Below are positions 8,724 through 17,987 of a DNA stretch of 64,000 bases, piece after piece. Numbering within the stretch: position 1 is the first letter of the stretch; each line of letters opens with the position of its first letter. A model generated the notes under the pieces. That model saw only the letters and a program-made list of their open reading frames with translations. It searched no databases and was not told where the DNA came from. Source of the stretch: Myroides guanonis (GTDB lineage: Bacteria; Bacteroidota; Bacteroidia; Flavobacteriales; Flavobacteriaceae); the NCBI RefSeq assembly GCF_900114085.1, contig NZ_FORU01000015.1:37882-101881 (forward strand), written 5' to 3'. The position numbers and the translations under genes were made by a program.

Positions 8724-9719
8724 TTAGTTTTGAATAGTTGGAATAGAATTGTTTAATAAATGAAGGTCTTCGGCTCCCGTAATTTCTGTAGAAATTTCAC
8801 CTAACCATCCAGCTTCTTGATTTACACCAGTATACACTTTTACAAAGTCGATTCCTTTAAGATGTACTTTGTTTCCGTTTTTGTCTACCGCCCAATCAAT
8901 ATCTATAGCCGATTGGTTTTCGTTATTTGGCAAATTATCCGCATAGCCCCATTCAAAAGCATACGACACCCAAAAAGGTTCCGATTCTGTTCCTTCGTTC
9001 ACGGCATTATTCGGAAGTTTAGTACCTCTAAACGTAATCTTATCTTCTTTAATCCATTCAGGAAAATAACTTTGGTTGTGAAACATGTTCTTTGTTTTGA
9101 AACCAGAATTACCCTGGTTATCTGTCCATTTTATATATTCCACATCTTTTTCCCACTCTTGATTTCCAGATATTGGTTCTTTGTTAGAATTAGGTTTGTA
9201 GTAGGTTATTTCATAGTCTTTAATAGATGAGTTGTAAGCGCTACCCGCAATTTCATACCAAGTGTCATCAGGTATTCCATTTTTGTTTTCGTCATAAGAA
9301 ACTAATACAATACCAGGTTCACTACTTCCACCTTCTGTATTATCACTATTTGGATTAGAGGCTGCTTTGAAAGCATTTCCTTTAATACGAAAATCCATAA
9401 AACCAGTTTTGTTCTCAACAGTATGGTCAAAACCAAAAACAATATAACCACCATATCCACCTAAACTGACCATAGAGTTTTTGGGACCTATTAAAGCTTT
9501 TTCTACTTTAGCCAACATACTTTCTTTAGTATCGCTAGCAGTGAAAGAAGGTAAGCTATTTGTAAATTGTCCTACAGCTGGTAGAAAATCATATACTTTT
9601 GAGATATAAGGGCTGAGTTTTGTATCCTTTGGGGGGATGGTGTCATTGTCATCAGAACAGCTAAAGAGAAATAAGCCGGTTAGAGATAGCAATCCAATTT
9701 TTAAAAGTTTCTTATCCAT
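8724..9719 (-). CDS. Surface-exposed lipoprotein of a cobalamin-regulated operon
   Basis: Seen: lipoprotein signal ending LFLFSC followed by SDDND, the surface-export pattern. The 331-residue mature part contains GGYGGYIVFGFDHTV, DENKNGIPDDTWYEIAGS, AFEWGYADN and a C-terminal GIDFVKVYTGVN. I recognise this as the 'cell surface protein' family that travels with BtuG-type propellers under cobalamin riboswitches. Its biochemical role is not established here. It is the first gene after the riboswitch and is followed by the BtuG-like gene. Inference: it helps hold or bind corrinoids at the cell surface. Confidence 0.68.
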   Translation of the reverse strand: MDKKLLKIGLLSLTGLFLFSCSDDNDTIPPKDTKLSPYISKVYDFLPAVGQFTNSLPSFTASDTKESMLAKVEKALIGPKNSMVSLGGYGGYIVFGFDHTVENKTGFMDFRIKGNAFKAASNPNSDNTEGGSSEPGIVLVSYDENKNGIPDDTWYEIAGSAYNSSIKDYEITYYKPNSNKEPISGNQEWEKDVEYIKWTDNQGNSGFKTKNMFHNQSYFPEWIKEDKITFRGTKLPNNAVNEGTESEPFWVSYAFEWGYADNLPNNENQSAIDIDWAVDKNGNKVHLKGIDFVKVYTGVNQEAGWLGEISTEITGAEDLHLLNNSIPTIQN

Positions 9720-9867
9720 AGTTCATTAAGATTGATTTTTGCCAATCGCTTACGGGATAAAAAATGGAAAATTAGAAGAATGTAAAGAATATATAAACTA
9801 GGTATATATTCCTTTTAGTCTGTAATATTCGTCAGCCTTATGTCCCGAAAGCTTTAAAATTATTTTA

Positions 9868-10048
9868 ATCTGGCAGGTCTTCTGACTTACTTCTTCTTTA
9901 AGAATCCTTCCCATTTTAATAAACAGTGGATATAGTAGTTTTAAAGAATTTAATGAAGCTTACAGCAGCGGGTCTGTTCAGGATTTACACCTGATTCCCT
10001 TTTAAGTAATATTTCCAAACGAAATATTTACACCAAAATTCACCGCGA
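9868..10048 (-). promoter_or_regulatory. Cobalamin (adenosylcobalamin-class) riboswitch
   Basis: Read on the minus strand, the element holds the canonical conserved blocks: GGGAA, GGTGTAAATCC, ACAGACCCGC and GCTGTAA (about 10000 down to 9960), then GTCAGAAGACCTGCC (9887-9873) closing the core. This is the B12 box order of cobalamin riboswitches. It lies about 150 bases upstream of the surface lipoprotein gene at 9719 and on the same strand. Known behaviour: cobalamin binding represses the downstream genes. The expression platform lies between 9868 and 9720. Confidence 0.93.
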
Positions 10049-10182
10049 AGATAACAATTAATTTGAAAGCACCCTTTTTCATTTTCTTTTTATAGATGGA
10101 CACTCGTAATTAAATCTTCTTATAAGGTAGGTAGAAGGGTTAAATAGTTATTATTTTTCTAAACTTGAAGTAAGGTTATGAG

Positions 10183-10212
10183 TTGTTGATTCGCAACTTA
10201 TTCCTAACTTTG
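10183..10212 (+). promoter_or_regulatory. Bacteroidota-type promoter of the GlmU-like gene
   Basis: TTG at 10183-10185, exactly 19 bases, then TAACTTTG at 10205-10212 matches the -33 TTG / -7 TAnnTTTG consensus of the Bacteroidota primary sigma factor. Transcription would start near 10218, about 17 bases before the ATG at 10235, which supports that start. Confidence 0.7.
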
Positions 10213-10234
10213 GTTGTTTAAAATATCAACTTCT

Positions 10235-11401
10235 ATGAACTATATATTATTTGATGGAGCTGTAAGAGAAGCTCTTTTACCATTTACATTTACTAGACCC
10301 GTTGCTGATTTGAGAATTGGTATTTTGACCATTCGAGAAAAATGGGAAATGTTGTTAGGTTATACTACGTCCACTATTACCGAAGAGTATTTAGCAACTA
10401 AGTATCCTATGATAGAAATGGAAGAGAACGTTATGATAAACGCTTCTTTTTTGCCCAATCAAGAGGTTGTAGATAAAATTAAGACTCTTGGAGAAAATCA
10501 ACTGATACTTTTTAAAGAAGAGGTAGTCGCATTTTATATTGTAGGAGGACAAGAAGAAGTTGATTTTGATGAATTTGAATGGATTGAGTTAGAAGAGGAT
10601 ATAATCCAAGTTCAACACAAATGGGATCTGTTTCAAAAGAATGATCAAGCTTTAAGAGCAGATTTTCAGTTACTAACAGAAGATTCAATTTCAGAACCAA
10701 TACCGTCTAGTGTTCAAGTCATAAATCCAGAAAATGTATTTATTGAAGAAGGTGCTAAGTTAGAGTTTGTAACGTTAAATGCTTCTACTGGACCTATCTA
10801 TATTGGAAAGAATGCAGAAATTATGGAAGGAAGTGTTATACGAGGTCCATTTGCTCTAGGAGAAGAAGCTCAAGTTAAAATGGGTACTAAAATATATGGG
10901 GCAACCACTATTGGTCCACATTGTAGAGTTGGAGGTGAAGTAAACAATGCTGTGATGTTTGGTTACTCAAATAAAGGACATGATGGTTTTCTGGGAAATG
11001 CAGTAATAGGAGAGTGGTGTAATTTGGGTGCAGATACAAATAATTCAAACCTTAAAAACAACTATGGAAACGTAAAGCTTTGGAATTATGAAGTTCAGGA
11101 TTATGAAGATACGGGATTACAGTTTTGTGGATTGATGATGGGGGATCATAGTAAATGTGGTATTAATACTATGTTTAATACAGGTACTGTTATAGGTGTT
11201 GGTTGTAGTATATTTGGTGGTGGATTTCCAAAAACATTTCTACCTAGTTTTACATGGGGAGGAGTAACGGAAGATACGGTTTATCAATTAGACAAAGCAT
11301 TGGAGACAATGGAGGTAGTGATGTCTCGCCGACATATAGAGCTAACGGAAGAAGATGCAGATATTATTAAGTATATTTTCGAGAACGAAAATCAGGTATA
11401 A
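10235..11401 (+). CDS. GlmU-family sugar nucleotidyltransferase/left-handed beta-helix protein
   Basis: Seen: start taken at MNYILFDG (10235), seven codons inside the longest frame, because the promoter and the family N-terminus fit it. Residues 1-100 carry the reduced nucleotidyltransferase-like domain (FTFTRPVADLRIGIL). From residue ~165 hexapeptide repeats build a left-handed beta-helix (GPIYIGKNAEIMEGSVIRG, TTIGPHCRVGGEV, FLGNAVIGEWCNLGADT). Known: this 'alternative GlmU-related' family in Bacteroidota resembles UDP-GlcNAc diphosphorylase/acetyltransferase. Inference: cell-envelope sugar nucleotide metabolism. It is a stand-alone gene, ended by the hairpin at 11428. Confidence 0.85.
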   Translation: MNYILFDGAVREALLPFTFTRPVADLRIGILTIREKWEMLLGYTTSTITEEYLATKYPMIEMEENVMINASFLPNQEVVDKIKTLGENQLILFKEEVVAFYIVGGQEEVDFDEFEWIELEEDIIQVQHKWDLFQKNDQALRADFQLLTEDSISEPIPSSVQVINPENVFIEEGAKLEFVTLNASTGPIYIGKNAEIMEGSVIRGPFALGEEAQVKMGTKIYGATTIGPHCRVGGEVNNAVMFGYSNKGHDGFLGNAVIGEWCNLGADTNNSNLKNNYGNVKLWNYEVQDYEDTGLQFCGLMMGDHSKCGINTMFNTGTVIGVGCSIFGGGFPKTFLPSFTWGGVTEDTVYQLDKALETMEVVMSRRHIELTEEDADIIKYIFENENQV

Positions 11402-11427
11402 GATTTTTTGTTACTAGATAAAATCAG

Positions 11428-11472
11428 ACGCTTAAAGCACCCATAATAGTGGTAGTTTTAAGCGTTTTTTTT
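11428..11472. terminator. Bidirectional terminator
   Basis: ACGCTTAAA (11428-11436) pairs with TTTAAGCGT (11457-11465), followed by a T-run, between the convergent GlmU-like and POTRA/barrel genes. Confidence 0.78.
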
Positions 11473-11493
11473 GAAATATTAATTTTATAGTAT

Positions 11494-13311
11494 TTATCTA
11501 TAATGAACAGTTTCAGGTCTGCTATAGCTGAAGCTTTGAAGAGTGAAATAATGATTTCTTAGCGAATTTGTTTTTATAACACTTTGTCCTCTATCGGGAA
11601 CGCTAGGATAGTATGCTATAGAAAGTTGAATACTGTTGAATACTAAATAGTCATTATAAATCGCTACACCGATTCCAAGTTTAGAATACATCTTAGGATC
11701 TAGAAAACGATTTTTATTGTCTCCAATAAATCCAGCCTCAATATTTATAAAAGGATTGAAACGAAAACCATTCCAATCATATGGAGCATAAGATTGGAGT
11801 TGGTAAGCAAAATGAAATCTTCTAGTACCTTTTATCTTAGAAGCATTTAATCCTTGTATGCTTGCCTCCATGTACAATTCATCACCCGTATGTGGATATC
11901 GGTTATATCCAATAACCAATTCAGGATTAAAGAAGTGACGAAACTTCCAATTGCCCAGATGGGACAGTTTTGTAAAATAAACACCTTCAATTAAAAAAGC
12001 ACTTTGTTCAGGACCGGATTTAGTAAAATAACTTCCCCATTCAATATTAGTAGAAAAATAACCATGCTTTGTATATTTTCCAAAGGCAAATTTGGCTCCC
12101 AAATAGGCTCGGTCCTTACCGAAACGATGATTCCATCCCCCTGTTATTGAAAAAATCTTACCAACTTGAATATCTTCGATTATATCATAGTTATAAATAA
12201 ACTTGTCTTGAACATAGTTAACCGAACTTATTCCTATAGAAGCTAATAGTAGTTTTTGACTACCATAAAACCCAAGAGTGTCAAAGTCATGAAGAGGTTT
12301 TTCTGTATAGTTTTGTTGCATATATCTAATAGATGTACGCAGATTCGTAATTTCAGTTTGGTCTTTGTATTTGGTATATAGAGGCATAGAATACCCAGCC
12401 CAAAAATCTTTTATATTATACTTAAAACTTTGTAATTCATAATTGTAGTCTTTATCAGGTAAAGAGTCTCTTAAAAAACGTTGATAAATACTAGCACCTC
12501 CTGCCCATTTGGTATACGGAGAATAAAAGGGGCGATCAAATCCAATACTTTTTATATAATTATTTTCGTAGTCAATGTCATATAACAATGTTGAACGAAT
12601 AAAAGTGTTTTGAATGTTGTTAATGTTATAACTGAAATTATAAGCATTCTTGTTCTCATTGAACCTAGTTTTGTACTGTGCACTAACTTGATGTCCAAAA
12701 CCACCAAAGTTCCTGTCTGTCAATTGCAATCGTCCAGATGAGGTAGTTAGAGACCCCGTTGGAAATATACTCCAAGAGTCTAAAACACGTACAGATACAT
12801 CAATCGAATCTGGATTGTTTTCAATAGGAATAGGTTTAATTAATACGCGTCTTACATAACGTTGGGTACGAATTAAACGTTCAGACTCTTTAATGATTAA
12901 AGAGTCAAAAACATCATTTTTTTTGAACATTAAGAATTTCCGAATTGTAAACTCCTTTGTCTTTAGATTCATTTTATTTCCAAAATCCTCAAGCTTATTC
13001 TTAGGAACTTTTGTTGTATCTGATTCTGAATACCCGAAAGGGTCAAGCGTAGTTATATTTATATTTCGAATTACCTTGTTCTGTCCCTGTTCAAAATTTC
13101 GGTTTGCTTGAACGACAGGTTCCGTACTTTTAGATGAGGATGGTTTTCTAAATACCAATCTATGTAGAAAACTTCCAGTTTTAGTTTTTTTAGAAAAACC
13201 TTCAATATTGTTATAAATTTTTATAGAATCGTTCTGTGTATGTTGGTTTTGAGACCATACTACAACATTACAGTGGATGATTAAAAACAACACAAAAACA
13301 ACTCGAATCAT
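11494..13311 (-). CDS. POTRA-domain outer membrane beta-barrel protein (Omp85/BamA-like)
   Basis: Seen: a signal peptide (cut near VVWSQ), then residues 70-180 with NINITTLDPFGYS, LMFKKNDVFDSLIIKESERLIRTQRYVRRVLI and a following beta-strand, the pattern of a POTRA domain. The remaining ~420 residues alternate aromatic and polar residues as barrel strands, ending HYFTLQSFSYSRPE. Known: single-POTRA barrel proteins of the Omp85 superfamily insert or move proteins or lipids at the outer membrane. Its role here is unknown. It is followed downstream by nothing on its strand until the terminator. The DUF4268 gene lies 42 bases upstream and may be co-transcribed. Confidence 0.72.
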   Translation of the reverse strand: MIRVVFVLFLIIHCNVVVWSQNQHTQNDSIKIYNNIEGFSKKTKTGSFLHRLVFRKPSSSKSTEPVVQANRNFEQGQNKVIRNINITTLDPFGYSESDTTKVPKNKLEDFGNKMNLKTKEFTIRKFLMFKKNDVFDSLIIKESERLIRTQRYVRRVLIKPIPIENNPDSIDVSVRVLDSWSIFPTGSLTTSSGRLQLTDRNFGGFGHQVSAQYKTRFNENKNAYNFSYNINNIQNTFIRSTLLYDIDYENNYIKSIGFDRPFYSPYTKWAGGASIYQRFLRDSLPDKDYNYELQSFKYNIKDFWAGYSMPLYTKYKDQTEITNLRTSIRYMQQNYTEKPLHDFDTLGFYGSQKLLLASIGISSVNYVQDKFIYNYDIIEDIQVGKIFSITGGWNHRFGKDRAYLGAKFAFGKYTKHGYFSTNIEWGSYFTKSGPEQSAFLIEGVYFTKLSHLGNWKFRHFFNPELVIGYNRYPHTGDELYMEASIQGLNASKIKGTRRFHFAYQLQSYAPYDWNGFRFNPFINIEAGFIGDNKNRFLDPKMYSKLGIGVAIYNDYLVFNSIQLSIAYYPSVPDRGQSVIKTNSLRNHYFTLQSFSYSRPETVHYR

Positions 13312-13353
13312 CTATCAATTTTAAAGTAGAAATATATAAATATTTTTTTATTA

Positions 13354-13797
13354 TTAAGTGTTTATTTCCAAATCGCTGATATAATCTTCATATTCATAAA
13401 AAAACAATTCAAAGGCACTCATTTGAGCATCAAAAAATTCAAAAATAGTAGGCCAAGACTTTTTGTTGTTAATGCTTACTCCATCGAGATGAACCCAAAT
13501 TCTGCTAATTTCTTTTCCGTTTTCAAGGAAAAAATGACGTTCAAAAATAGCCTCTGGAAGGTATTCTTCAAGTAAAATGTTTTTTAACGATTCAATCTTT
13601 TCATAATAGATTGTTCTCTTTTCTTCATCTTTCGGTTCAATATCTAAGAGCACTTGAGCAATTTTATTGTCCGCATAAAACTTAAAGGAAACATCTTTGA
13701 TTTTAGTTTTGTGTAATAACCATTTTTTAGGATATTCATTTGCAAATGAAATCCAAAAGTCTTTTTTAATTTGTAGGGCTTCTTCTTTAGAGAACAT
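13354..13797 (-). CDS. DUF4268 family protein
   Basis: Seen: 147 residues with no signal peptide, including KKDFWISFANEYPKKWLL, VSFKFYADNKIAQVLLDIE and a C-terminal YEDYI. This matches DUF4268, a small cytoplasmic domain often found alone in Bacteroidota or fused to nucleases elsewhere. It is divergent from the Nudix gene, with 56 bases between starts. Function unknown. Confidence 0.75.
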   Translation of the reverse strand: MFSKEEALQIKKDFWISFANEYPKKWLLHKTKIKDVSFKFYADNKIAQVLLDIEPKDEEKRTIYYEKIESLKNILLEEYLPEAIFERHFFLENGKEISRIWVHLDGVSINNKKSWPTIFEFFDAQMSAFELFFYEYEDYISDLEINT

Positions 13798-13853
13798 AGA
13801 GAAATAAAATAATATTCGTAAATTTAAGGTATCTATTTTAGAACATCAAACTT

Positions 13854-14498
13854 ATGACTTTTGATTCATTTTTACACAAAATACCTGAGATTAAAGAAGC
13901 ACCACTATTAGCTGAGATGGCTCATATGAAAATGGCACCTCTTGAAAGGTTGAAATATTTAAAAATTACAGAAGATCAAAAGCTACAATCTAGAAAATCA
14001 GCAGTTATGATGTTGTTCTATCCAAAGGGGAATAATACATTTTTAGTATTGATTGAGCGTGCAGCATATCAAGGTGTTCATTCTTCTCAAATTGCTTTTC
14101 CTGGAGGAAAATGGGAACAGCAAGATAAAAACTTAGAGGAGACAGCACTTAGAGAGACCGAAGAAGAAATAGGGGTTGATGCCTCTAAAATTGAGATTAT
14201 AAAGTCTTTCACTCAAATATATATTCCACCTAGTAATTTTTTGGTCGCTCCATTTATGGGGGTTTTAGAAACAGAGCCAATATTTAAACCAGATGCAAAG
14301 GAAGTAGCAAAAATAATTGAATTCCCTATAGAGGCTTTGTTTGAAGATGATCTGGTAAAAACAATTCTAAAAACAACCAGTTATGCTAAGGATTTGGAGG
14401 TTCCTGCATATGTTTACAGGAATTATAAAGTATGGGGAGCAACTGCAATGATGATGAGCGAGTTAAAAGAGACTTTGTTTTTAACTTGTAATAGTTAG
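13854..14498 (+). CDS. CoA-pyrophosphatase-type Nudix hydrolase
   Basis: Seen: 214 residues with the CoA-specific lead motif (VHSSQIAFPGGKWE) directly before the Nudix box (EETALRETEEEIG). Known: this UPF0035/CoAse subgroup (YeaB/NudL, peroxisomal NUDT7) cleaves CoA or acyl-CoA to 3',5'-ADP and phosphopantetheine. All catalytic glutamates of REtEEEiG are present. Next gene on the same strand is the PlsC-type acyltransferase, after a 142-base gap, so lipid metabolism is a plausible shared theme. Confidence 0.85.
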   Translation: MTFDSFLHKIPEIKEAPLLAEMAHMKMAPLERLKYLKITEDQKLQSRKSAVMMLFYPKGNNTFLVLIERAAYQGVHSSQIAFPGGKWEQQDKNLEETALRETEEEIGVDASKIEIIKSFTQIYIPPSNFLVAPFMGVLETEPIFKPDAKEVAKIIEFPIEALFEDDLVKTILKTTSYAKDLEVPAYVYRNYKVWGATAMMMSELKETLFLTCNS

Positions 14499-14640
14499 TG
14501 TTATCAAAGAATAAATCAAGTATTCAATAATTTTAAATGCGAATTGTTCTTACATGATGCATATGAAAAATGTTTTTTAGGAAGAAGAAAACATCTACTT
14601 GTATCAAAAAACAGTAATTTTATCCACTGATAAACACACT

Positions 14641-15444
14641 ATGGATTTATTTAAAAAGACGCCTTTTGGACATAATCTATTAATCAAGAAATGGCTAATT
14701 AGAATTTTCGGTTTTTTAACACATCGACGATTCAGAGGTTTTAACGAATTGAAGATAGAAGGGTCAGAAGTAATAAAGAATTTACCAGAAACGAATGTAC
14801 TTTTTATATCCAATCATCAAACTTATTTTGCGGATGTAGTTGCCATGTTTCATGTTTTTAATGCAAGTTTAAAAGGGCGTATTGACTCGATAAAGAATAT
14901 TTTTTATATATGGAATCCCAAGCTTAATCTATATTATGTTGCAGCATCTGAAACTATGAAAGCAGGATTGCTTCCTAGGATATTGTCTTATGTTGGGGCA
15001 ATACATGTAGAGAGAACTTGGCGTTCAAAAGGTGAGGATATAACAGAAAAGAAAGCGGTTAATCCTAACGATACAGCTAATATAAAAAAGGCATTAGATG
15101 ACGGATGGGTTATAACGTTTCCTCAAGGGACAACTACATCTTTTAAACCGGTTAGAAAGGGGACAGCATATATTATAAAAGAACATAGGCCTATTGTTGT
15201 TCCAATTGTTATAGATGGATTCAGAAGGTCTTTTGATAAAAAGGGACTCTACATAAAAAAGAAAGGTATTTTGCAATCTATGGTGATTAAAGAGCCTTTA
15301 GAAATAGATTATGACAATGATTCTATAGAAGATATTGTAGAGAAAATCGAATATGCAATTGAGCAACATCCTTCATTCTTGAAAGTGATTCCGCAAGAAG
15401 TGCTAGAAGAGGAAAGCAAGTTGAATAAAAAAAGGGAATGGTAA
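14641..15444 (+). CDS. 1-acyl-sn-glycerol-3-phosphate acyltransferase (PlsC family)
   Basis: Seen: the acyltransferase motifs NHQTYFAD (NHx4D catalytic dyad) and FPQGTTT (variant of FPEGT), with HVERT between them. Start taken at MDLFKKTPFG (14641); the longer frame needs a TTG and adds residues unlike the family. Known: transfers acyl chains to lysophosphatidate in phospholipid synthesis, at the inner membrane. The E to Q change in FPEG(T) is seen in some members but may alter substrate. It converges with tpiA. Confidence 0.82.
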   Translation: MDLFKKTPFGHNLLIKKWLIRIFGFLTHRRFRGFNELKIEGSEVIKNLPETNVLFISNHQTYFADVVAMFHVFNASLKGRIDSIKNIFYIWNPKLNLYYVAASETMKAGLLPRILSYVGAIHVERTWRSKGEDITEKKAVNPNDTANIKKALDDGWVITFPQGTTTSFKPVRKGTAYIIKEHRPIVVPIVIDGFRRSFDKKGLYIKKKGILQSMVIKEPLEIDYDNDSIEDIVEKIEYAIEQHPSFLKVIPQEVLEEESKLNKKREW

Positions 15445-15469
15445 TAAGATATTTCACTTAACCATTCCC
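15434..15469. terminator. Inverted repeat overlapping the end of the plsC-type gene
   Basis: GGGAATGGT (15434-15442) and ACCATTCCC (15461-15469) form a nine-pair stem between convergent genes. The left arm overlaps the last codons of the acyltransferase gene. No strong T-run follows, so it is a weaker terminator call. Confidence 0.5.
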
Positions 15470-15519
15470 TGATAATTTATTGAAAATGAATCATTATTAA
15501 ATAATGATATTCTCTTAAA

Positions 15520-16272
15520 TTAGATAGCTTCTATAATTGCTGTAAAGTCTTCTGCTTGTAATGCTGCGCCTCCGATAAGACCTCCGTCTACGTCTTCTTG
15601 TGAAAATAACTCTTCAGCATTTGATGGTTTAACACTTCCACCATAAAGGATAGAGGTGTTAATTGCAGTCTCATTGCCATATTCACGCTCAATTTCACGA
15701 CGAATAAATGCATGCATCTCTTGCACTTGTTCAGGACTTGCAGTTTCTCCTGTACCTATAGCCCAAACAGGTTCATAAGCAATAACGATATTGGTCCATG
15801 CTTCTTTCTTTAGGTGAAATAAACCGTCTTTTAATTGGTTAAATATAACGTTTAAATATTGTTTGTTTTGGCGGTCTTTTAATTCTTCACCAATGCAATA
15901 AATTACACGCATATTATGATTTAAAGCTGTATTGACTTTGTCGGCTAATATAGCGTCTGTTTCATGAAAATAGTGTCTGCGTTCAGAGTGACCTATGATT
16001 ACAGTTTCAACACCTACACCTTTTAGCATTTGTGCAGATATTTCTCCAGTGAATGCACCGCCTTCTGCTTGGTGCATATTTTGTGCAGCAACAACAATAT
16101 TGGTATGTTCTAAGTGGTGAACAGCCGAAAATAAGCTAGTGAATGGAGGGGCAATAATCACCTCTACTTCTTTATCTGTCGGTAGTTTTTCAATTAAATC
16201 ATCAAGAAAAGCGTGTGTTTCTGATACTGTTTTATGCATTTTCCAGTTACCCGCTACAATAGAATGTCTCAT
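15520..16272 (-). CDS. tpiA: Triosephosphate isomerase
   Basis: Seen: 250 residues with NWKMH (catalytic K11), VIIGHSERR (catalytic His) and AYEPVWAIGTG (catalytic Glu), then YGGSVKPSNA for phosphate binding; full length. Known: interconverts dihydroxyacetone phosphate and glyceraldehyde 3-phosphate in glycolysis. Its ATG shares one base with the TAA of the TlpA-like gene upstream (TAATG), so translation is coupled. The same gene order is familiar in Flavobacteriaceae. Confidence 0.97.
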   Translation of the reverse strand: MRHSIVAGNWKMHKTVSETHAFLDDLIEKLPTDKEVEVIIAPPFTSLFSAVHHLEHTNIVVAAQNMHQAEGGAFTGEISAQMLKGVGVETVIIGHSERRHYFHETDAILADKVNTALNHNMRVIYCIGEELKDRQNKQYLNVIFNQLKDGLFHLKKEAWTNIVIAYEPVWAIGTGETASPEQVQEMHAFIRREIEREYGNETAINTSILYGGSVKPSNAEELFSQEDVDGGLIGGAALQAEDFTAIIEAI

Positions 16273-16772
16273 TATTTATTTAATTTTTTTAATAGGCTCA
16301 TTAGAGCCTCATCATTTGTGTCAATAGCTTTATACATTGCTACATTACTCTCTTTATCTATCAAAATATATCTTGGTATCCAATCCAAATTAATAGATTT
16401 ACCAAAATTACCTTTCATACCGTCTGTAATCCAATAATGATCACCTTCTAAATCATATTTTTCAATGGCCTCTTTCCAGCTTTGTTCTGTTTTATCAGCC
16501 GATAGAAAAACGTAATCTACTTCTGGAAAATCAGTTTGAATTTTCTTTAAATCTGGAAATCCTTTAATACAATCTGGACACCATGCGGCCCAAACATCAA
16601 TTAAAACAACACTGCCACGATGTTTGTCTAGTATCTGGTTCAGTGCTATTTTGCTTCCATCTAAAGCAACTAACTCTTCACCTAAAGCTTCCGGACTAAA
16701 ACTGTTCGGAGATTTCTTTTGACAAGCAGCTAAGCTTATTAGAGCAACAAATAATAAAATTATTTTTTTCAT
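16272..16772 (-). CDS. TlpA/ResA-like thioredoxin-fold lipoprotein
   Basis: Seen: lipobox LAAC17 and a thioredoxin fold with the redox motif WCPDC (64-68), preceded by VVLIDVWAA and followed by PDLKKIQ. Length 166. Known: TlpA/ResA-like proteins handle disulfides or apocytochromes on the periplasmic side. It overlaps tpiA by one base and lies 133 bases after the permease gene. The mixed membrane-redox/glycolysis operon is a conserved neighbourhood rather than a pathway. Confidence 0.82.
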   Translation of the reverse strand: MKKIILLFVALISLAACQKKSPNSFSPEALGEELVALDGSKIALNQILDKHRGSVVLIDVWAAWCPDCIKGFPDLKKIQTDFPEVDYVFLSADKTEQSWKEAIEKYDLEGDHYWITDGMKGNFGKSINLDWIPRYILIDKESNVAMYKAIDTNDEALMSLLKKLNK

Positions 16773-16905
16773 AAAGCTTTAATTTTAAGATTATTAAAAA
16801 ATTCGAAGATGCTATTGCATTCTTGTTAACAAATTTACTAATAATGAAAGAATTTAAAAAGGAGTTTATAGTTAATTAGTATTGTAAAAACACTAAAAGT
16901 AGGTA

Positions 16906-17982
16906 TTAATGAAGTTTGACTCTTGGGTCCAAATAAGCGTAAACAAAGTCTACTAAAACGGTAATGATAACAAAAATTGTAGATATAACTAAAACCGCTC
17001 CCATAATCACAGGAAGGTCTAAAGTATTTAAAGCGTCAACAATTTCTTTTCCTAAGCCATTCCATCCAAATATATACTCTACAAAAACAGCTCCTGCTAA
17101 CATAGAAGCAAACCAACCTGATAGTGCAGTTACAACAGGATTTAAAGAGTTTTTAATAGCGTGTTTATACAATACTTGTGCGGTAGAAATTCCTTTCGCT
17201 TTCGCTGTTCGGATATAATCTTGATTTAGAATTTCTAATAAAGAATTTCTCATTAATTGAATCACAACCCCCAGCGGACGAATACCTAAAACAATTGCTG
17301 GTAATATACTGTTTTTAAGAGCTAGGTAATTACCGTTTCCATAATCATCTACTTCAAATAAACTGCCACTCATAGGTAATTGAGTCCAATCGTGAAGTAG
17401 AAAACCAAATATCCAAGCAAATAGTATAGCACTAAAGAAAGAAGGTAAACTCATCCCGAATGTACTCACAACAGTAATGGTTTTATCAATCCATGTGTGT
17501 ACATTAAGAGCTGCAATAATTCCTAAAAAGACACCTACTAACAAGGCAATTAGTATTGCAAAAACCGCAAGAAAAGCTGTGTTTGGCAATGTTTCATTTA
17601 TAATAGTACTAACTTTTTTACCGTTTTTCTGAAAGCTTTCTCTTAGGTATGGAGGTTTTATAACCAGTTGAATGTTTTGGTTTTTCCAAATAGGGAATTC
17701 ATTGTATTTTCCAACACTGCAATACGTAAAGTCTTCAGATTTAAGACTGTGTAGTGAGATAGGAGATAGATCATTCAAATAATATAAATATTGCTTCTCA
17801 ATTGGTTTGTCAAAACCAAACTTCTTTTTCAACAACGCTAATTGCTCTGAGTTTTCATTTTGATCTAACATCATACGAGTAGGATCGCCAGGCAATATAT
17901 TGAATAACAAAAAAACCACAGTTACAACTCCGAAGAGCGTAACTATGGCATAAATTGTTTTTTTAAGTAAGTACGAAAACAA
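16906..17982 (-). CDS. DppB/OppB-type ABC transporter permease
   Basis: Seen: N-terminal FGVVTVVFLLFNILPGDP, the signature start of dipeptide/nickel permeases, six hydrophobic segments, and the EAA-like loop YIRTAKAKG before a last block with VEYIFGWNGLGK. Length 358, with an extra periplasmic stretch near residues 55-125. Known: DppB-type subunits pair with DppC and two ATPases. None is adjacent, so partners must be elsewhere or the protein works unusually. It starts five bases after the BT_3928 stop and is part of that operon. Confidence 0.82.
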   Translation of the reverse strand: MFSYLLKKTIYAIVTLFGVVTVVFLLFNILPGDPTRMMLDQNENSEQLALLKKKFGFDKPIEKQYLYYLNDLSPISLHSLKSEDFTYCSVGKYNEFPIWKNQNIQLVIKPPYLRESFQKNGKKVSTIINETLPNTAFLAVFAILIALLVGVFLGIIAALNVHTWIDKTITVVSTFGMSLPSFFSAILFAWIFGFLLHDWTQLPMSGSLFEVDDYGNGNYLALKNSILPAIVLGIRPLGVVIQLMRNSLLEILNQDYIRTAKAKGISTAQVLYKHAIKNSLNPVVTALSGWFASMLAGAVFVEYIFGWNGLGKEIVDALNTLDLPVIMGAVLVISTIFVIITVLVDFVYAYLDPRVKLH

Positions 17983-17987
17983 GTTAG

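Noticed and set aside
14599..14640. TTG start giving 14 extra residues on the PlsC-type protein
   Set aside because: Rare start codon and residues unlike the family; the ATG at 14641 matches the usual N-terminus.
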